A DNA stretch of 64,000 bases from BOKV01 sp049289295. Its GTDB lineage: Bacteria > Pseudomonadota > Alphaproteobacteria > Rhizobiales > Rhizobiaceae. The position numbers were made by a program, and so were the translations under genes. Positions 25,624 to 34,074 of this stretch are shown here, one piece after another (position 1 is the stretch's first letter; each line of letters begins with the position of its first letter). Under the pieces are notes generated by a model. The model saw only the letters and a program-made list of their open reading frames with translations, made no database searches and was not told the DNA's origin. The stretch lies in NCBI GenBank assembly GCA_049289295.1, contig JBATLL010000046.1, forward strand, positions 47,553 to 111,552, read 5' to 3'.

Positions 25624-26652
25624 TCACCCCGCCCGCCAATTGTTGGCGTCCACCAGACCCTTGTCACGGGTTTCGCCATCAAGCCCCTGCACGAACTCGT
25701 CGAGCCAGGGGTCGTCGAGACCTGCCCTCTTGGCAATGATATGCCATTTCACGCCTGCCGACTTGTCGACCTTCGTACCGATACCCAGCGCAAACATCTT
25801 TGCAAGCCTGTTCTGTGCAATCGCATTTCCACCGGTAGCCGCCCTGTTTATCCAGCCAAATGCATCGCGCTCGTTGCGCGACGTACCGCGTCCGTTTGCC
25901 AGCCAAATGCCCAGTTCGACCTGCGCAGTGTCGAGACCAGCCTTCGCCGCCTTCAGCATCCAGGAGAAGGCAGTCGCATCATCTTTCTCGACGCCGAACC
26001 CCTCGGCATAGATCTGCGCCATCGCATAATAGGCATCCGCCACGCCCTGTTCAGCCGCCTTGCGATAGAATGGCAGGGCCTGCTGCATTCCCGCCGCACC
26101 GCGGACCTCTGCCACGATCATCTGCGCAAGATTGAAACTGGCTTCCGGCAATCCCGCAGCAGCAGCCTTTTCCAGAAGGACGCGCGCCTTGCCACGGTCC
26201 ATTGTGACATGCTTGCCCTCCAGCAGTTTGATGGCATAGGCGAATTGCGCTGATGGATTTCCAGCTTCAGCCGCAAGCCCATACCAGGCTGCTGCCTCTT
26301 TCGGGTCGCGCCCAATGCCCAGTCCCTTGTCATACAGCTCGGCAATCAGTGTTTGCGCAGCAGCATCACCTGATTCCGCGCGTTTCAGCGCAAGTTCGAA
26401 CGCCGTCAGATAGTAGCCACGCTGATAGGCACCAAAGGCAAGGTCGGCACGCGGATCGAATGTGGCTATATCGAGTTGGGACGGCAATTGCGGTTTCACT
26501 GCCAGAGCGCCTTCAGCCTCTTGCGCAGCCGGAGCAGTGTTTTCACCAGTGCTGCTGGTCTGCGCACGGGCTTGATGAAGCGCAACGCTGGTCAACGCGA
26601 GTGCGCAGACCAGAACCGCCGGATTAGTTCTGCTGATCAAATCGCGGGCCAT
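25624..26652 (-). CDS. Secreted Sel1-like repeat protein
   Basis: A 342-aa protein with a signal peptide (RTNPAVLVCALALTSVALHQARAQ), an Ala/Glu-rich linker, then about five or six Sel1-like (SLR) repeats. Examples are TLIAELYDKGLGIGRDPKEA, AYAIKLLEG and AMAIYAEGFGV-type units with the A-x-x-x-Y-x-x-G pattern. SLR proteins are adaptor solenoids, often periplasmic, in cell-envelope or signalling processes. The partner is unknown. The start at 26652 overlaps the end of the ThiE-like gene by 29 bases; an upstream ATG at 26658 is possible and no clear ribosome site is seen. Confidence 0.8.
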   Translation of the reverse strand: MARDLISRTNPAVLVCALALTSVALHQARAQTSSTGENTAPAAQEAEGALAVKPQLPSQLDIATFDPRADLAFGAYQRGYYLTAFELALKRAESGDAAAQTLIAELYDKGLGIGRDPKEAAAWYGLAAEAGNPSAQFAYAIKLLEGKHVTMDRGKARVLLEKAAAAGLPEASFNLAQMIVAEVRGAAGMQQALPFYRKAAEQGVADAYYAMAQIYAEGFGVEKDDATAFSWMLKAAKAGLDTAQVELGIWLANGRGTSRNERDAFGWINRAATGGNAIAQNRLAKMFALGIGTKVDKSAGVKWHIIAKRAGLDDPWLDEFVQGLDGETRDKGLVDANNWRAG

Positions 26653-27289
26653 TTGCATCGAGCAACGCATTTGCGACACGCACCGCTTCACGCGGGCCAT
26701 CGACGTGTGAAAATACGGCAATCCCGAGGGCGACGAACTCGACGCCGGTTGCCGCGCATTCAACCACGCTTTCAAGTGCGCTGCCTCCCATAACCACACA
26801 GGGGATTTCTATGATCCTCGACCACCATTCACCAAGCGCAAGGTTTTTCGGATGCGCCTCCGGCTTGATGTCGCCGTCAGGACGTCCGAAAAACAAAAAA
26901 TCCGGATTGGCTTCACCCACTTCAAGGGCCTTGTGCCTATCCATCAGACCACTGCATCCTACAATCTTATGTGACGAAAAGCGGGCGACCAGATCGTGCA
27001 GGTCCTGGCTGCCATTGCCGATTATCAGCCCGTCAGCATTCGCGCGTCCCATGACACGGCTGTCATCACACACGATTGCCGCTGCTTCGCCAGCCTGCGC
27101 AATGGGCACCAACTGATTGCAATGGCGAAGATAGGCAGCTTCATCCAGGTCCCCGCGCAAAAGGATCACGCTGGCAATGTCGCCTCCTGCGAGCGCTTCC
27201 TGCAGCAGTCGTTCTGCTTCTCCAATCGCCGGTACGCACACGATCAACCTGCAACGGTCTGTTGGCGCTGTCTCGTTCCTGTGCTCCAT
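26624..27289 (-). CDS. Thiamine-phosphate-synthase-like protein, degenerate motifs
   Basis: A 221-aa TIM-barrel protein with the strand pattern of ThiE. The usual thiazole and pyrimidine motifs are altered. The GADGVHLGQ element is replaced by NADGLIIGNGS, and the G-x-G-P...T-x-T-K phosphate region by FFGRPDGDIKPEAHPKN. The late PVVAIGG is CVVMGGSA. In Rhizobiales such a gene often lies near fba and is annotated thiamine phosphate synthase, but activity is doubtful. The start at 27289 has AGGAG 6 bases upstream. No TPP riboswitch is seen ahead of it. Confidence 0.75.
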   Translation of the reverse strand: MEHRNETAPTDRCRLIVCVPAIGEAERLLQEALAGGDIASVILLRGDLDEAAYLRHCNQLVPIAQAGEAAAIVCDDSRVMGRANADGLIIGNGSQDLHDLVARFSSHKIVGCSGLMDRHKALEVGEANPDFLFFGRPDGDIKPEAHPKNLALGEWWSRIIEIPCVVMGGSALESVVECAATGVEFVALGIAVFSHVDGPREAVRVANALLDANGPRFDQQN

Positions 27290-27434
27290 TTCCATCTCCT
27301 GCAGGCTCTCGGAACAACATCCGTGAAGCACTGGCGCCAATCGCTTTGCTGGCGTCTCGCATTGAACCAGACGATCGGATAAGACAGCTCGACAGTTTCT
27401 GCAACTGACCCTGCTGATCCATTATCCGATTATC

Positions 27435-28190
27435 ATGACACCCGATATCGCCTTTTACCTGCTGGCCATTCCTGCCGTCGTGATTACCGGCCTGTCAAAG
27501 GGCGGTTTTGCCAGCGGCGTGGGCATGCTTGGCACGCCGCTGCTTGCCCTTGCCGTCCCGCCCATGACGGCAGCGGGAATCATGTTGCCAATTCTCCTGG
27601 TCATGGATGCCATCGGCCTTTACTCCTACCGCAGGACGGTCAATTGGCCGATCCTGGCCCACATGCTGCCGGGTGCTTTTGTCGGCATCGCGCTGGGTTG
27701 GGCAACCGTCTCCCAGGTCAATGAAGACGTCATAAGGCTTCTTATCGGAGCCATTGCCCTGATCTTTGCCATCAATCAGATGGTTGCCGATTACAGGGGC
27801 CGTTCTGCTGGAAACCAGTCGGCGGCAAGGGCGACCCTGTGGTCAACATGCGCGGGCTACACTTCATTCGTGTTGCATGCAGGCGGCCCGCCATTCCAGG
27901 CCTATGTCCTTCCACTGAAACTCGACAAGCTTGAATATACCGGAACAAGCGTCGTGTTTTTCGCGCTGGTCAACGCGGTGAAGGTCATACCCTATTTTCT
28001 CCTGGGACAGTTCGGGACACAGAATCTGTACACGTCCGCAACCCTGCTGCCGCTCGCAATCGCGTCGGTATGGCTGGGTATCTGGGCCGTTCGCAGGCTC
28101 AGCCAGCAGTTCTTCTACAAAATAACCTACCTTGCCATGATCCTGGTTGGATCAAAGCTGGTCTACGATGCGCTGGTCAAGCTGGCTTGA
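27435..28190 (+). CDS. TSUP-family (TauE/SafE) permease
   Basis: A 251-aa inner-membrane protein with about eight helices. It opens with the TSUP signature (ITGLSKGGFASGVGMLGTPLLAL) and repeats it in the second half (STCAGYTSFVLHAGGPPFQAYVLPL). The family exports sulfite, sulfoacetate or other sulfur/organic anions; the substrate is not predictable. It is divergent from the ThiE-like gene with a 145-base gap. The ribosome site is weak, so the start is moderately certain. Confidence 0.9.
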   Translation: MTPDIAFYLLAIPAVVITGLSKGGFASGVGMLGTPLLALAVPPMTAAGIMLPILLVMDAIGLYSYRRTVNWPILAHMLPGAFVGIALGWATVSQVNEDVIRLLIGAIALIFAINQMVADYRGRSAGNQSAARATLWSTCAGYTSFVLHAGGPPFQAYVLPLKLDKLEYTGTSVVFFALVNAVKVIPYFLLGQFGTQNLYTSATLLPLAIASVWLGIWAVRRLSQQFFYKITYLAMILVGSKLVYDALVKLA

Positions 28191-28207
28191 ACAGCCAGCC
28201 TCGCGTG

Positions 28208-28387
28208 CTAATGAATCGAGACGGTCTTGCGCAGGGCTTCTATCTTGTCCTTGAGTTGGAGTTTCTGGCGCTTTATCTCGGCAATTTCCACATCATCGGC
28301 GCTGGGATGGGCAAGTACCTTATCCAGACGGTCCTCCAACTCGCGATGCCGCTGCTCAAGTTGGGCGATATGGGAATCAACTGCCAT
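28208..28387 (-). CDS. DUF465 (YdcH-like) small coiled-coil protein, copy 1
   Basis: A 59-aa highly charged helical protein of the DUF465/YdcH family: IAQLEQRHRELEDRLDKVL, a loop with DDVEIAEIKRQKLQLKDKI, then EALRK. Two helices probably form a hairpin. Function unknown. GGAGG at 28392-28396 (minus strand) sets the start at 28387. A divergent second DUF465 gene begins 178 bases away. Confidence 0.85.
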   Translation of the reverse strand: MAVDSHIAQLEQRHRELEDRLDKVLAHPSADDVEIAEIKRQKLQLKDKIEALRKTVSIH

Positions 28388-28565
28388 GATTTCCTCCATT
28401 CAGTTTCATTGCCCTTCGAGTGGACCATAAAATCGCGATTCTGTCGAATGGCTTCACTGGCTTGCGTAAGTTTTCCGTTTCATCCCCAAAAGCCACGATT
28501 GATCTTGAACCGGCAGTAGGGCAAGGGTAGCTTTCCTTGGCAAGCAATGCCGGATGCGGGTGAAT

Positions 28566-28769
28566 ATGTCAGACCAGGATCAAGTGGAACTCAGGCTTCG
28601 CATAGCGAGGCTCGAACTGGAGCACGAGGACTATGGCCACGCGATTGATGCAATGACCGCGCAAGGCGTCGATGCGCTGACCATCCAGCGCTTCAAGAAG
28701 AAGAAACTTGCCCTGAAGGACGAGATTGCCAAGCTCAAGATCAGGACCATTCCCGACATCATTGCCTGA
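28566..28769 (+). CDS. DUF465 (YdcH-like) small coiled-coil protein, copy 2
   Basis: A 67-aa paralogue of the divergent neighbour: LRIARLELEHEDYGHAIDAM, then DALTIQRFKKKKLALKDEIAKL, with the same K-x-L-x-L-K-D-E/K-I hairpin core. The start at 28566 is chosen to match the family N-terminus; 28554 would add four residues. Function unknown. Such DUF465 pairs beside purE are usual in Rhizobiales. A 9-bp inverted repeat follows before purE. Confidence 0.83.
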   Translation: MSDQDQVELRLRIARLELEHEDYGHAIDAMTAQGVDALTIQRFKKKKLALKDEIAKLKIRTIPDIIA

Positions 28770-28790
28770 ACCCGGTTTTCGGCCTTTGGC

Positions 28791-28819
28791 GCAAGCGGCG
28801 AAAACGACTAGCCGCTTGC
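28791..28819. repeat. Inverted repeat between DUF465 gene and purE
   Basis: GCAAGCGGC (28791-28799) and GCCGCTTGC (28811-28819) are perfect complements around an 11-base loop. No T-run follows, so it is either a weak terminator or a leader hairpin for purE. Confidence 0.5.
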
Positions 28820-28892
28820 AGCGCTCAATGTGCCTCTGTATGGAACCGACTGTCCGCCACTGGAAATGAACCTCGGTCCACGGAGGGAAGCG

Positions 28893-29387
28893 ATGAAACA
28901 TCGACCCGCAAAGGTTGCCATCATCATGGGCAGTCAGTCGGACTGGCCGACCATGAAACATGCATCCGAAATACTGACCGCCCTGGACGTGGCCCACGAA
29001 AGCCGCATCGTTTCTGCGCATCGCACACCCGATCGCATGGTGGCATTTGCCAGACAGGCCGAAGCTGACGGATTCTCGGTGATCATCGCCGGGGCTGGCG
29101 GCGCTGCCCACCTGCCGGGGATGGTGGCTTCCATGACGACACTGCCGGTACTAGGAGTACCCGTCACCTCAAAGGCGCTGTCAGGACAGGACAGTCTTCT
29201 TTCCATCGTTCAGATGCCTGCCGGCGTTCCCGTGGGGACCCTGGCAATCGGCGAAGCAGGCGCCACCAATGCAGGGCTGATGGCTGCCGCCATCCTCGCT
29301 TTGAGTGATGAAGCACTCGCTGGAAGGCTCAAGGCATGGCGCGCGCAAAGAACTGCAGCCGTTGGCGAGTTTCCTGAAGAAAAATGA
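28893..29387 (+). CDS. purE: N5-carboxyaminoimidazole ribonucleotide mutase
   Basis: Converts N5-CAIR to CAIR in purine synthesis. The 164-aa protein has the class I PurE signature IIMGSQSDWPTMKHA near residue 12, VSAHRTPDRM near 46 and AGAGGAAHLPGMVA near 75, then GVPVTSKALSG. An octameric cytosolic enzyme. CGGAGGG precedes the ATG at 28893; upstream in-frame starts are unsupported. Its stop overlaps purK by 4 bases, so PurK makes the N5-CAIR that PurE uses from the same mRNA. Confidence 0.96.
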   Translation: MKHRPAKVAIIMGSQSDWPTMKHASEILTALDVAHESRIVSAHRTPDRMVAFARQAEADGFSVIIAGAGGAAHLPGMVASMTTLPVLGVPVTSKALSGQDSLLSIVQMPAGVPVGTLAIGEAGATNAGLMAAAILALSDEALAGRLKAWRAQRTAAVGEFPEEK

Positions 29388-30457
29388 CCCGTACAACGCG
29401 AGCGCCAGGTTCAACGATTGGCATTCTGGGTGGCGGCCAGCTCGGCCGGATGCTTGCCATGGCTGCCGCACGGCTTGGCTACCGCACGATCATCTACGAC
29501 CCGGACCCTCACGCACCGGCCGCGCAAATGGCCAATCACCATCATTGTGCCAGTTGGACGGACAACGCGGCCCTGGATGCTTTCGCCGCAGCCTGCGATC
29601 TGATCACGTTCGAATTCGAAAACATACCAGTCGAGACCGCTGCCCGTCTCAATGCCATACGACCGGTCCATCCCTCCCCTTCTGCCCTTGAGGTCAGTCA
29701 GGACCGGCTTGTCGAGAAGCGCTTCCTCAACGGCCTGGACATTGCGACGGCACCCTTCACCGATGTGGCCAGCGAAGCGGAACTGGCAAAGGCCCTTCGG
29801 GAAATGGGTGGCCGGGCAATCCTGAAGACCCGCAGAATGGGTTATGACGGCAAGGGGCAATTCCGCCTGGCCAGTGAGGCAGATGCCCGCCTGGCCTGGC
29901 GCGCCCTCGAAGGAACTCCCGCCATCCTCGAAGGTTTCGTTCCCTTCGATGCCGAGATTTCAGTGATCGGGGCACGCGGTCATGATGGTGGGTTTGCAGC
30001 CTATGCGCCGGCCCGCAATGAACATGCCAACGGCATTCTGAGCACTTCGAACGTCCCTTCAGGCCAGCCTGCCCAGATATTGGAGCAGGCGCGCGCCATC
30101 ACCAGAACTATCATGGATTCACTCGGCTATTGCGGAGTGCTTGGCGTGGAGTTCTTCGTTGCCGGCAACACGCTCCTTGTGAACGAGATAGCGCCAAGGG
30201 TCCACAATTCCGGCCACTGGACCGAAGCTGCATGCCTTATCTCACAGTTTGAGCAGCACATTCGCGCAGTTTGCGGCTTGCCGCTGGGCGAAACCGCAAA
30301 CCACAGCAGTTGCAGAATGGAGAACCTGATCGGCGACGCGATTGACCGGGTCCCTGGACTGCTGAAGCAAGGGAATTGCCATATTCACCTCTATGGCAAG
30401 CGGGAAACCAGGCCGGGCCGCAAGATGGGCCATGTCACCTGGCTGACGCGCAATTGA
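29384..30457 (+). CDS. purK: N5-carboxyaminoimidazole ribonucleotide synthase
   Basis: ATP-grasp enzyme (357 aa) that carboxylates AIR with bicarbonate to N5-CAIR. The N-terminal motif GILGGGQLGRMLAMAA is at residue 12, the ATP-grasp core ILKTRRMGYDGKGQF is near 145, EGFVPFDAEISVI is near 183, and the metal-binding LLVNEIAPRVHNSGHWT is near 265. The length is usual. It overlaps purE by ATGA and is the last gene of the pair; a 308-base gap follows before rpsU. Confidence 0.96.
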   Translation: MTRTTRAPGSTIGILGGGQLGRMLAMAAARLGYRTIIYDPDPHAPAAQMANHHHCASWTDNAALDAFAAACDLITFEFENIPVETAARLNAIRPVHPSPSALEVSQDRLVEKRFLNGLDIATAPFTDVASEAELAKALREMGGRAILKTRRMGYDGKGQFRLASEADARLAWRALEGTPAILEGFVPFDAEISVIGARGHDGGFAAYAPARNEHANGILSTSNVPSGQPAQILEQARAITRTIMDSLGYCGVLGVEFFVAGNTLLVNEIAPRVHNSGHWTEAACLISQFEQHIRAVCGLPLGETANHSSCRMENLIGDAIDRVPGLLKQGNCHIHLYGKRETRPGRKMGHVTWLTRN

Positions 30458-30765
30458 CGCAGGAACTGCCTTGAATCGCCTCTCCCCAGGAATTGATCCA
30501 GAATGCTTCCCGCTGTGGACAAACGCCTCGTCTTTTGCTATTGCACCGCAATCTGGCGATGGCTCCCTTCGCGGGATCGATTCCTTGTTATCCGCTTAAT
30601 GTTGGATTTGGAACGCAGGCAACTGGCCTGGTTTCCGCATGCAGGGAAAAGATCGAAGCCCTGGGAGTACATGAATCAGCCGCTGAAATTGGAGTTTCCC
30701 GGCAACCGGCACAAGCGGCGGTGTGGGAAGCTGGAACTGAAACCGCTAAAGGAACGGATCTGAAC
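30458..30765. other. Gene-free region upstream of rpsU
   Basis: About 300 bases with no convincing gene. A plus-strand frame at 30503-30763 (86 aa) has no family resemblance and runs out of frame into rpsU, so I do not call it. The region should hold the purK terminator and the rpsU promoter; neither is clear. Confidence 0.45.
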
Positions 30766-30996
30766 GTGCAGGTACTCGTACGGGACAACAATGTTGATCA
30801 GGCGCTGCGCGCGCTCAAGAAAAAGCTGCAGCGCGAAGGCGTATTCCGCGAAATGAAACTGCGGAATTTCTACGAAAAGCCATCTGAAAAGCGCGCCCGC
30901 GAAAAGGCTGAAGCCGTTCGCCGCGCCCGCAAGCTCGCCCGCAAGCGCGCCCAGCGTGAAGGTGGCCTCGTCGCCGCCAAGCCGCGCACCAAGTAA
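30766..30996 (+). CDS. rpsU: 30S ribosomal protein S21
   Basis: Small-subunit protein of 76 aa, basic and helical: QVLVRDNNVDQALRALKKKL, then GVFREMKLRNFYEKPSEKR and a long Arg/Lys/Ala tail (EKAEAVRRARKLARKRAQREGG). S21 aids mRNA recruitment on the ribosome. There is no ATG near the conserved N-terminus. The candidates are GTG at 30766 (12 bases after the GGA at 30751) and CTG at 30760, which is better spaced but rarer. The much longer open frame to 30493 is not conserved. A terminator follows. Confidence 0.93.
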   Translation: MQVLVRDNNVDQALRALKKKLQREGVFREMKLRNFYEKPSEKRAREKAEAVRRARKLARKRAQREGGLVAAKPRTK

Positions 30997-31051
30997 GCTG
31001 ATCTGGAGCGGTAGGGCAGCGCCTTTATCCTGCCCGTTTTACCGGATAGTC

Positions 31052-31090
31052 CGGGCGGAGATGCGTAATACATCTTCGCCCGTTTGTTTT
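31052..31090 (+). terminator. Terminator downstream of rpsU
   Basis: CGGGCGGAGATG (31052-31063) pairs with CATCTTCGCCCG (31071-31082) with one G-T pair over a 7-base loop, then TTTGTTTT. A good rho-independent terminator 55 bases after the rpsU stop. Confidence 0.8.
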
Positions 31091-31200
31091 GGAACTAGCC
31101 GAACACCTTCCGGCAGTAAATCTTCATGCCAGGGTGCGGAACTGAGCCGATGCGCCAGGGTTGATCCGGTCGGGGTACTCAACAGACAGGAATTCGGGAA

Positions 31201-32046
31201 TTGAACAGCGGAAATGCGATATTGCGGCCCCTGCCATCCATTGCCTCAAGATCGGCAATGGTGCTGGTGCTTGTCGGCCTGCTGTCGGCCTGCCAATCCT
31301 CCGCGGTTACCGATTCGGTGAAGATCGACCCGGCCGAGGGTTCCGAATCCAACATCGCCTCGCTCACAGCCGTCGTTGAAAAGAATCCCAATTCCGCCGA
31401 AGCCTACAATGTGCGCGGCACCGCATACGGAACGGCGGGCGTGAACCGCGAAGCACTTGCCGACTTCACCAAGGCAATCGAACTCAATCCCCGGTTCTAC
31501 AAGGCCTATGCAAACCGTGCGCTCGTCTATCGCGCCATGGGAGATCCCGCATCGGCCATCAATGACTACACCCGCGCACTCAAGATCAATCCCCAGTACG
31601 ACGAGGGCTATATCGGCAGGGGCAATGTATATCGACTTGCCGGCAAGGACACCGAGGCATTTCGCGATTTCGAACGCGCCATTCAGATCGGTACGACAAA
31701 TCCGCGTGCCTACCACTCGCGCGGCCTGATCCATCAGAAGAACGGCCGGCACAATCAGGCAATCGAGGATTTTACCACAGCAATCTCGCTGCAGGCCGAC
31801 GCACCGGAGCCCTATAACAGCAGAGGCGTTTCCTACCTTGCGCTTGGTGATCTGGAAAATGCGCTGGAAGACGTCAACCGCGCGCTTCGTCTCAATGACA
31901 ACTATGCTGAAGCCTGGTCGAACCAGGCACTAATCTACGAGCAGAAGGGTGATCGCAAACGTGCCTTCAAATCATATGCGCGCGCTGCAAACCTCGACCA
32001 GCAGCTCAAGATCGCCAGGGACGGAATGAACCGCACCCGCGGTTGA
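31201..32046 (+). CDS. TPR-repeat lipoprotein (NlpI-like)
   Basis: A 281-aa predicted lipoprotein. The n-region with arginines is followed by MVLVLVGLLSACQSS, whose lipobox LSAC puts the lipidated Cys near residue 31. The rest is about six tetratricopeptide repeats with the pattern A-Y-N-x-R-G...A-x-x-D-F-T-K-A-I-E-L-N-P. TPR lipoproteins such as NlpI tether peptidoglycan hydrolases or proteases; the partner is unknown. The start is TTG at 31201. An internal ATG at 31258 would leave the signal peptide without positive charge, so TTG is preferred. Confidence 0.85.
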   Translation: MNSGNAILRPLPSIASRSAMVLVLVGLLSACQSSAVTDSVKIDPAEGSESNIASLTAVVEKNPNSAEAYNVRGTAYGTAGVNREALADFTKAIELNPRFYKAYANRALVYRAMGDPASAINDYTRALKINPQYDEGYIGRGNVYRLAGKDTEAFRDFERAIQIGTTNPRAYHSRGLIHQKNGRHNQAIEDFTTAISLQADAPEPYNSRGVSYLALGDLENALEDVNRALRLNDNYAEAWSNQALIYEQKGDRKRAFKSYARAANLDQQLKIARDGMNRTRG

Positions 32047-32083
32047 TTTCCTGAGCATTATCTGATCCCCGACCCCATTGAAT

Positions 32084-32116
32084 GCAGAAAGCCCACCCCC
32101 ATGAGGGGATGGGCTT
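32084..32116 (-). terminator. Terminator of the pnt operon
   Basis: On the minus strand AAGCCCATCCCC pairs with GGGGGTGGGCTT over a CTCAT-type loop and is followed by TTCTGCATT. It lies 53 bases after the pntB stop and 38 bases after the convergent TPR gene, and could also slow transcription from that side. Confidence 0.7.
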
Positions 32117-32168
32117 GCAAGCTATCGGAAAGGGCGAAATCGATTGTCAGGCGCTGCCCGCAAGGAAG

Positions 32169-33569
32169 TCAGTGCTCCATGGCCTTTACGATGCTTTCCA
32201 CCATCTTCTTGGCGTCGGCAAACAGCATCATCGTGTTCGGCTTGTAGAACAGCGTATTGTCGATGCCCGCATAGCCTGAACCAAGCGACCGCTTGACGAA
32301 CAGGCAGGTGGCCGCCTTGTCGACATCCAGAATTGGCATGCCATAGATCGGCGAAGTCTTGTCATCGCGCGCAGCAGGGTTGGTTACGTCGTTGGCCCCG
32401 ATAACAAATGCGACGTCGGCCTGGGTAAACTCGGAATTGATGTCTTCCAGTTCGAACACTTCATCATAGGGAACATTGGCTTCTGCGAGCAGAACGTTCA
32501 TGTGCCCCGGCATGCGCCCGGCAACAGGATGGATGGCATATTTCACTTCAACGCCATTTTCCTTGAGCTTGTCCGCCATTTCACGCAGCGCATGCTGAGC
32601 CTGCGCAACCGCCATTCCGTAGCCAGGAACAATGATCACCTTCGAGGCATTCTTCATGAGGAAGGCCGCATCGTCTGCGGACCCCTGCTTGACGGTTCTC
32701 TCGACACCGTCATCCCCGCCGGCAACCGCTGTCTCTCCACCAAAGCCACCAAGGATGACCGAGATGAAAGACCGGTTCATGCCCTTGCACATGATGTAGG
32801 AAAGGATCGCGCCGGATGAACCGACAAGCGCACCGGTAATGATCAGCGCGAGGTTGCCGAGCGTGAAGCCGATGCCGGCAGCTGCCCAGCCCGAATAGGA
32901 ATTGAGCATCGACACGACAACAGGCATGTCAGCCCCGCCAATCGGGATGATGATCAGCACGCCCAGAATGAGCGACAGCAACGTTATCGCCCAGAACAGG
33001 AAGTGACTTTCCGTGCGCACAAACAGGACAACCATTGCCACCAGCGCCAGCGCCAGCACGATGTTTATCAGATGACGCGCAGGAAGCATGATCGGCTTGC
33101 CGGACATGCGGCCATCAAGCTTGGCAAATGCGATGATCGAGCCAGAGAAGGTGATGGCACCAATCGCCACGCCCAGAACCATTTCGACCAGCGAACCACC
33201 ATGAATGGACCCGACCTCGCCAATCCCGAAGGAATGCGGCGCATAGAGCGCACCGGCTGCAACCATGACTGCGGCAAGGCCAACAAGGCTGTGAAAGGCC
33301 GCAACCAGCTGGGGCATGGCCGTCATGGGGATCTTGCGGGCGACATAGGCGCCGAAACCACCACCGATACCAAGGCCAAGCACGATCAGGAACCAGCCAC
33401 CGAAGGACGGCCCCGCCAGAAACAGCGTTGTGGCGATGGCGATGGCCATGCCGATCATGCCGAACAGGTTGCCCTGGCGACTGGTTGTCGGGTGAGAAAG
33501 GCCTCTGAGTGCCAGAATGAACAGCACCCCGGAAACCAGATAGAGGAAAGCTGCGAAGCTCATGGACAT
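32169..33569 (-). CDS. pntB: NAD(P) transhydrogenase subunit beta
   Basis: Membrane subunit of the proton-translocating transhydrogenase that makes NADPH from NADH using the proton gradient. The 466-aa protein has about nine helices in residues 1-270 and then the NADP-binding domain dIII with PGYGMAVAQAQHAL, HPVAGRMPGHMNVLLAEA, NDVTNPAA and the lid KRSLGSGYAGIDN. The ATG at 33569 has GAGGG upstream; the earlier in-frame start at 33608 lies in the pntA2 end. It is the last gene of pntA1-pntA2-pntB. Confidence 0.97.
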   Translation of the reverse strand: MSMSFAAFLYLVSGVLFILALRGLSHPTTSRQGNLFGMIGMAIAIATTLFLAGPSFGGWFLIVLGLGIGGGFGAYVARKIPMTAMPQLVAAFHSLVGLAAVMVAAGALYAPHSFGIGEVGSIHGGSLVEMVLGVAIGAITFSGSIIAFAKLDGRMSGKPIMLPARHLINIVLALALVAMVVLFVRTESHFLFWAITLLSLILGVLIIIPIGGADMPVVVSMLNSYSGWAAAGIGFTLGNLALIITGALVGSSGAILSYIMCKGMNRSFISVILGGFGGETAVAGGDDGVERTVKQGSADDAAFLMKNASKVIIVPGYGMAVAQAQHALREMADKLKENGVEVKYAIHPVAGRMPGHMNVLLAEANVPYDEVFELEDINSEFTQADVAFVIGANDVTNPAARDDKTSPIYGMPILDVDKAATCLFVKRSLGSGYAGIDNTLFYKPNTMMLFADAKKMVESIVKAMEH

Positions 33570-33579
33570 GGGGCAGCCC

Positions 33580-34074
33580 TCACTTTTCTTTTTTCTTGTA
33601 CATGGCAAGCATGCGCTGGGTGACCAGGAAACCGCCGAAAATGTTCACCGAAGCAAGCACGAGAGCGACGAAACCGAAGAAGGTCGCCACGCCACTGGCA
33701 GCCTGGATGCCGACGGCCAGCAACGCGCCGACCACGATTACCGAGGAGATGGCGTTGGTAACCGACATCAACGGGGTATGCAGCGCAGGCGTTACCGACC
33801 ACACGACATAATAGCCCACGAAGATTGCAAGCACGAAAATCGCAAGCTGGAAAACGAATGGATCGATGGCCCCGCCTGAAACGCCATGTGCGATCGCGCC
33901 AGCAGTCTGGGCAGCCGTCGTGTCGGCGGCCTGGGAAGCGGCGGCGTTCTCGACCGCCTGTTGAGCTGCCTCGGCTGCCTGATTGGCAATCTCGCTGGCC
34001 TTTTCGGCCAGGGCCCTGGACTGCTCAGCCAACGCCCTTGCTGCTTCCAGTGCTTTCTGGGTCGTCTCGCTCAT
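33580..34074 (-). CDS. pntA2: NAD(P) transhydrogenase subunit alpha part 2
   Basis: The separate membrane part of the alpha subunit in split-type transhydrogenases (164 aa). An Ala/Gln/Glu-rich helical N-terminus of about 65 residues, much longer than usual and likely coiled coil, precedes four helices (DPFVFQLAIFVLAIFVGYYVVW, then TPLMSVTNAISSVIVVGAL and GFVALVLASVNIFGGFLV). Its ATGA overlaps the pntA1 stop. Together with PntB it forms the proton channel. Confidence 0.93.
   Translation of the reverse strand: MSETTQKALEAARALAEQSRALAEKASEIANQAAEAAQQAVENAAASQAADTTAAQTAGAIAHGVSGGAIDPFVFQLAIFVLAIFVGYYVVWSVTPALHTPLMSVTNAISSVIVVGALLAVGIQAASGVATFFGFVALVLASVNIFGGFLVTQRMLAMYKKKEK

Noticed and set aside
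26624..27434. TPP riboswitch ahead of the ThiE-like gene
   Set aside because: No conserved THI-box sequence is visible in the leader on either strand.
30503..30763. 86-aa plus-strand frame before rpsU
   Set aside because: No recognisable domain and poor ribosome site; more likely part of the rpsU leader.
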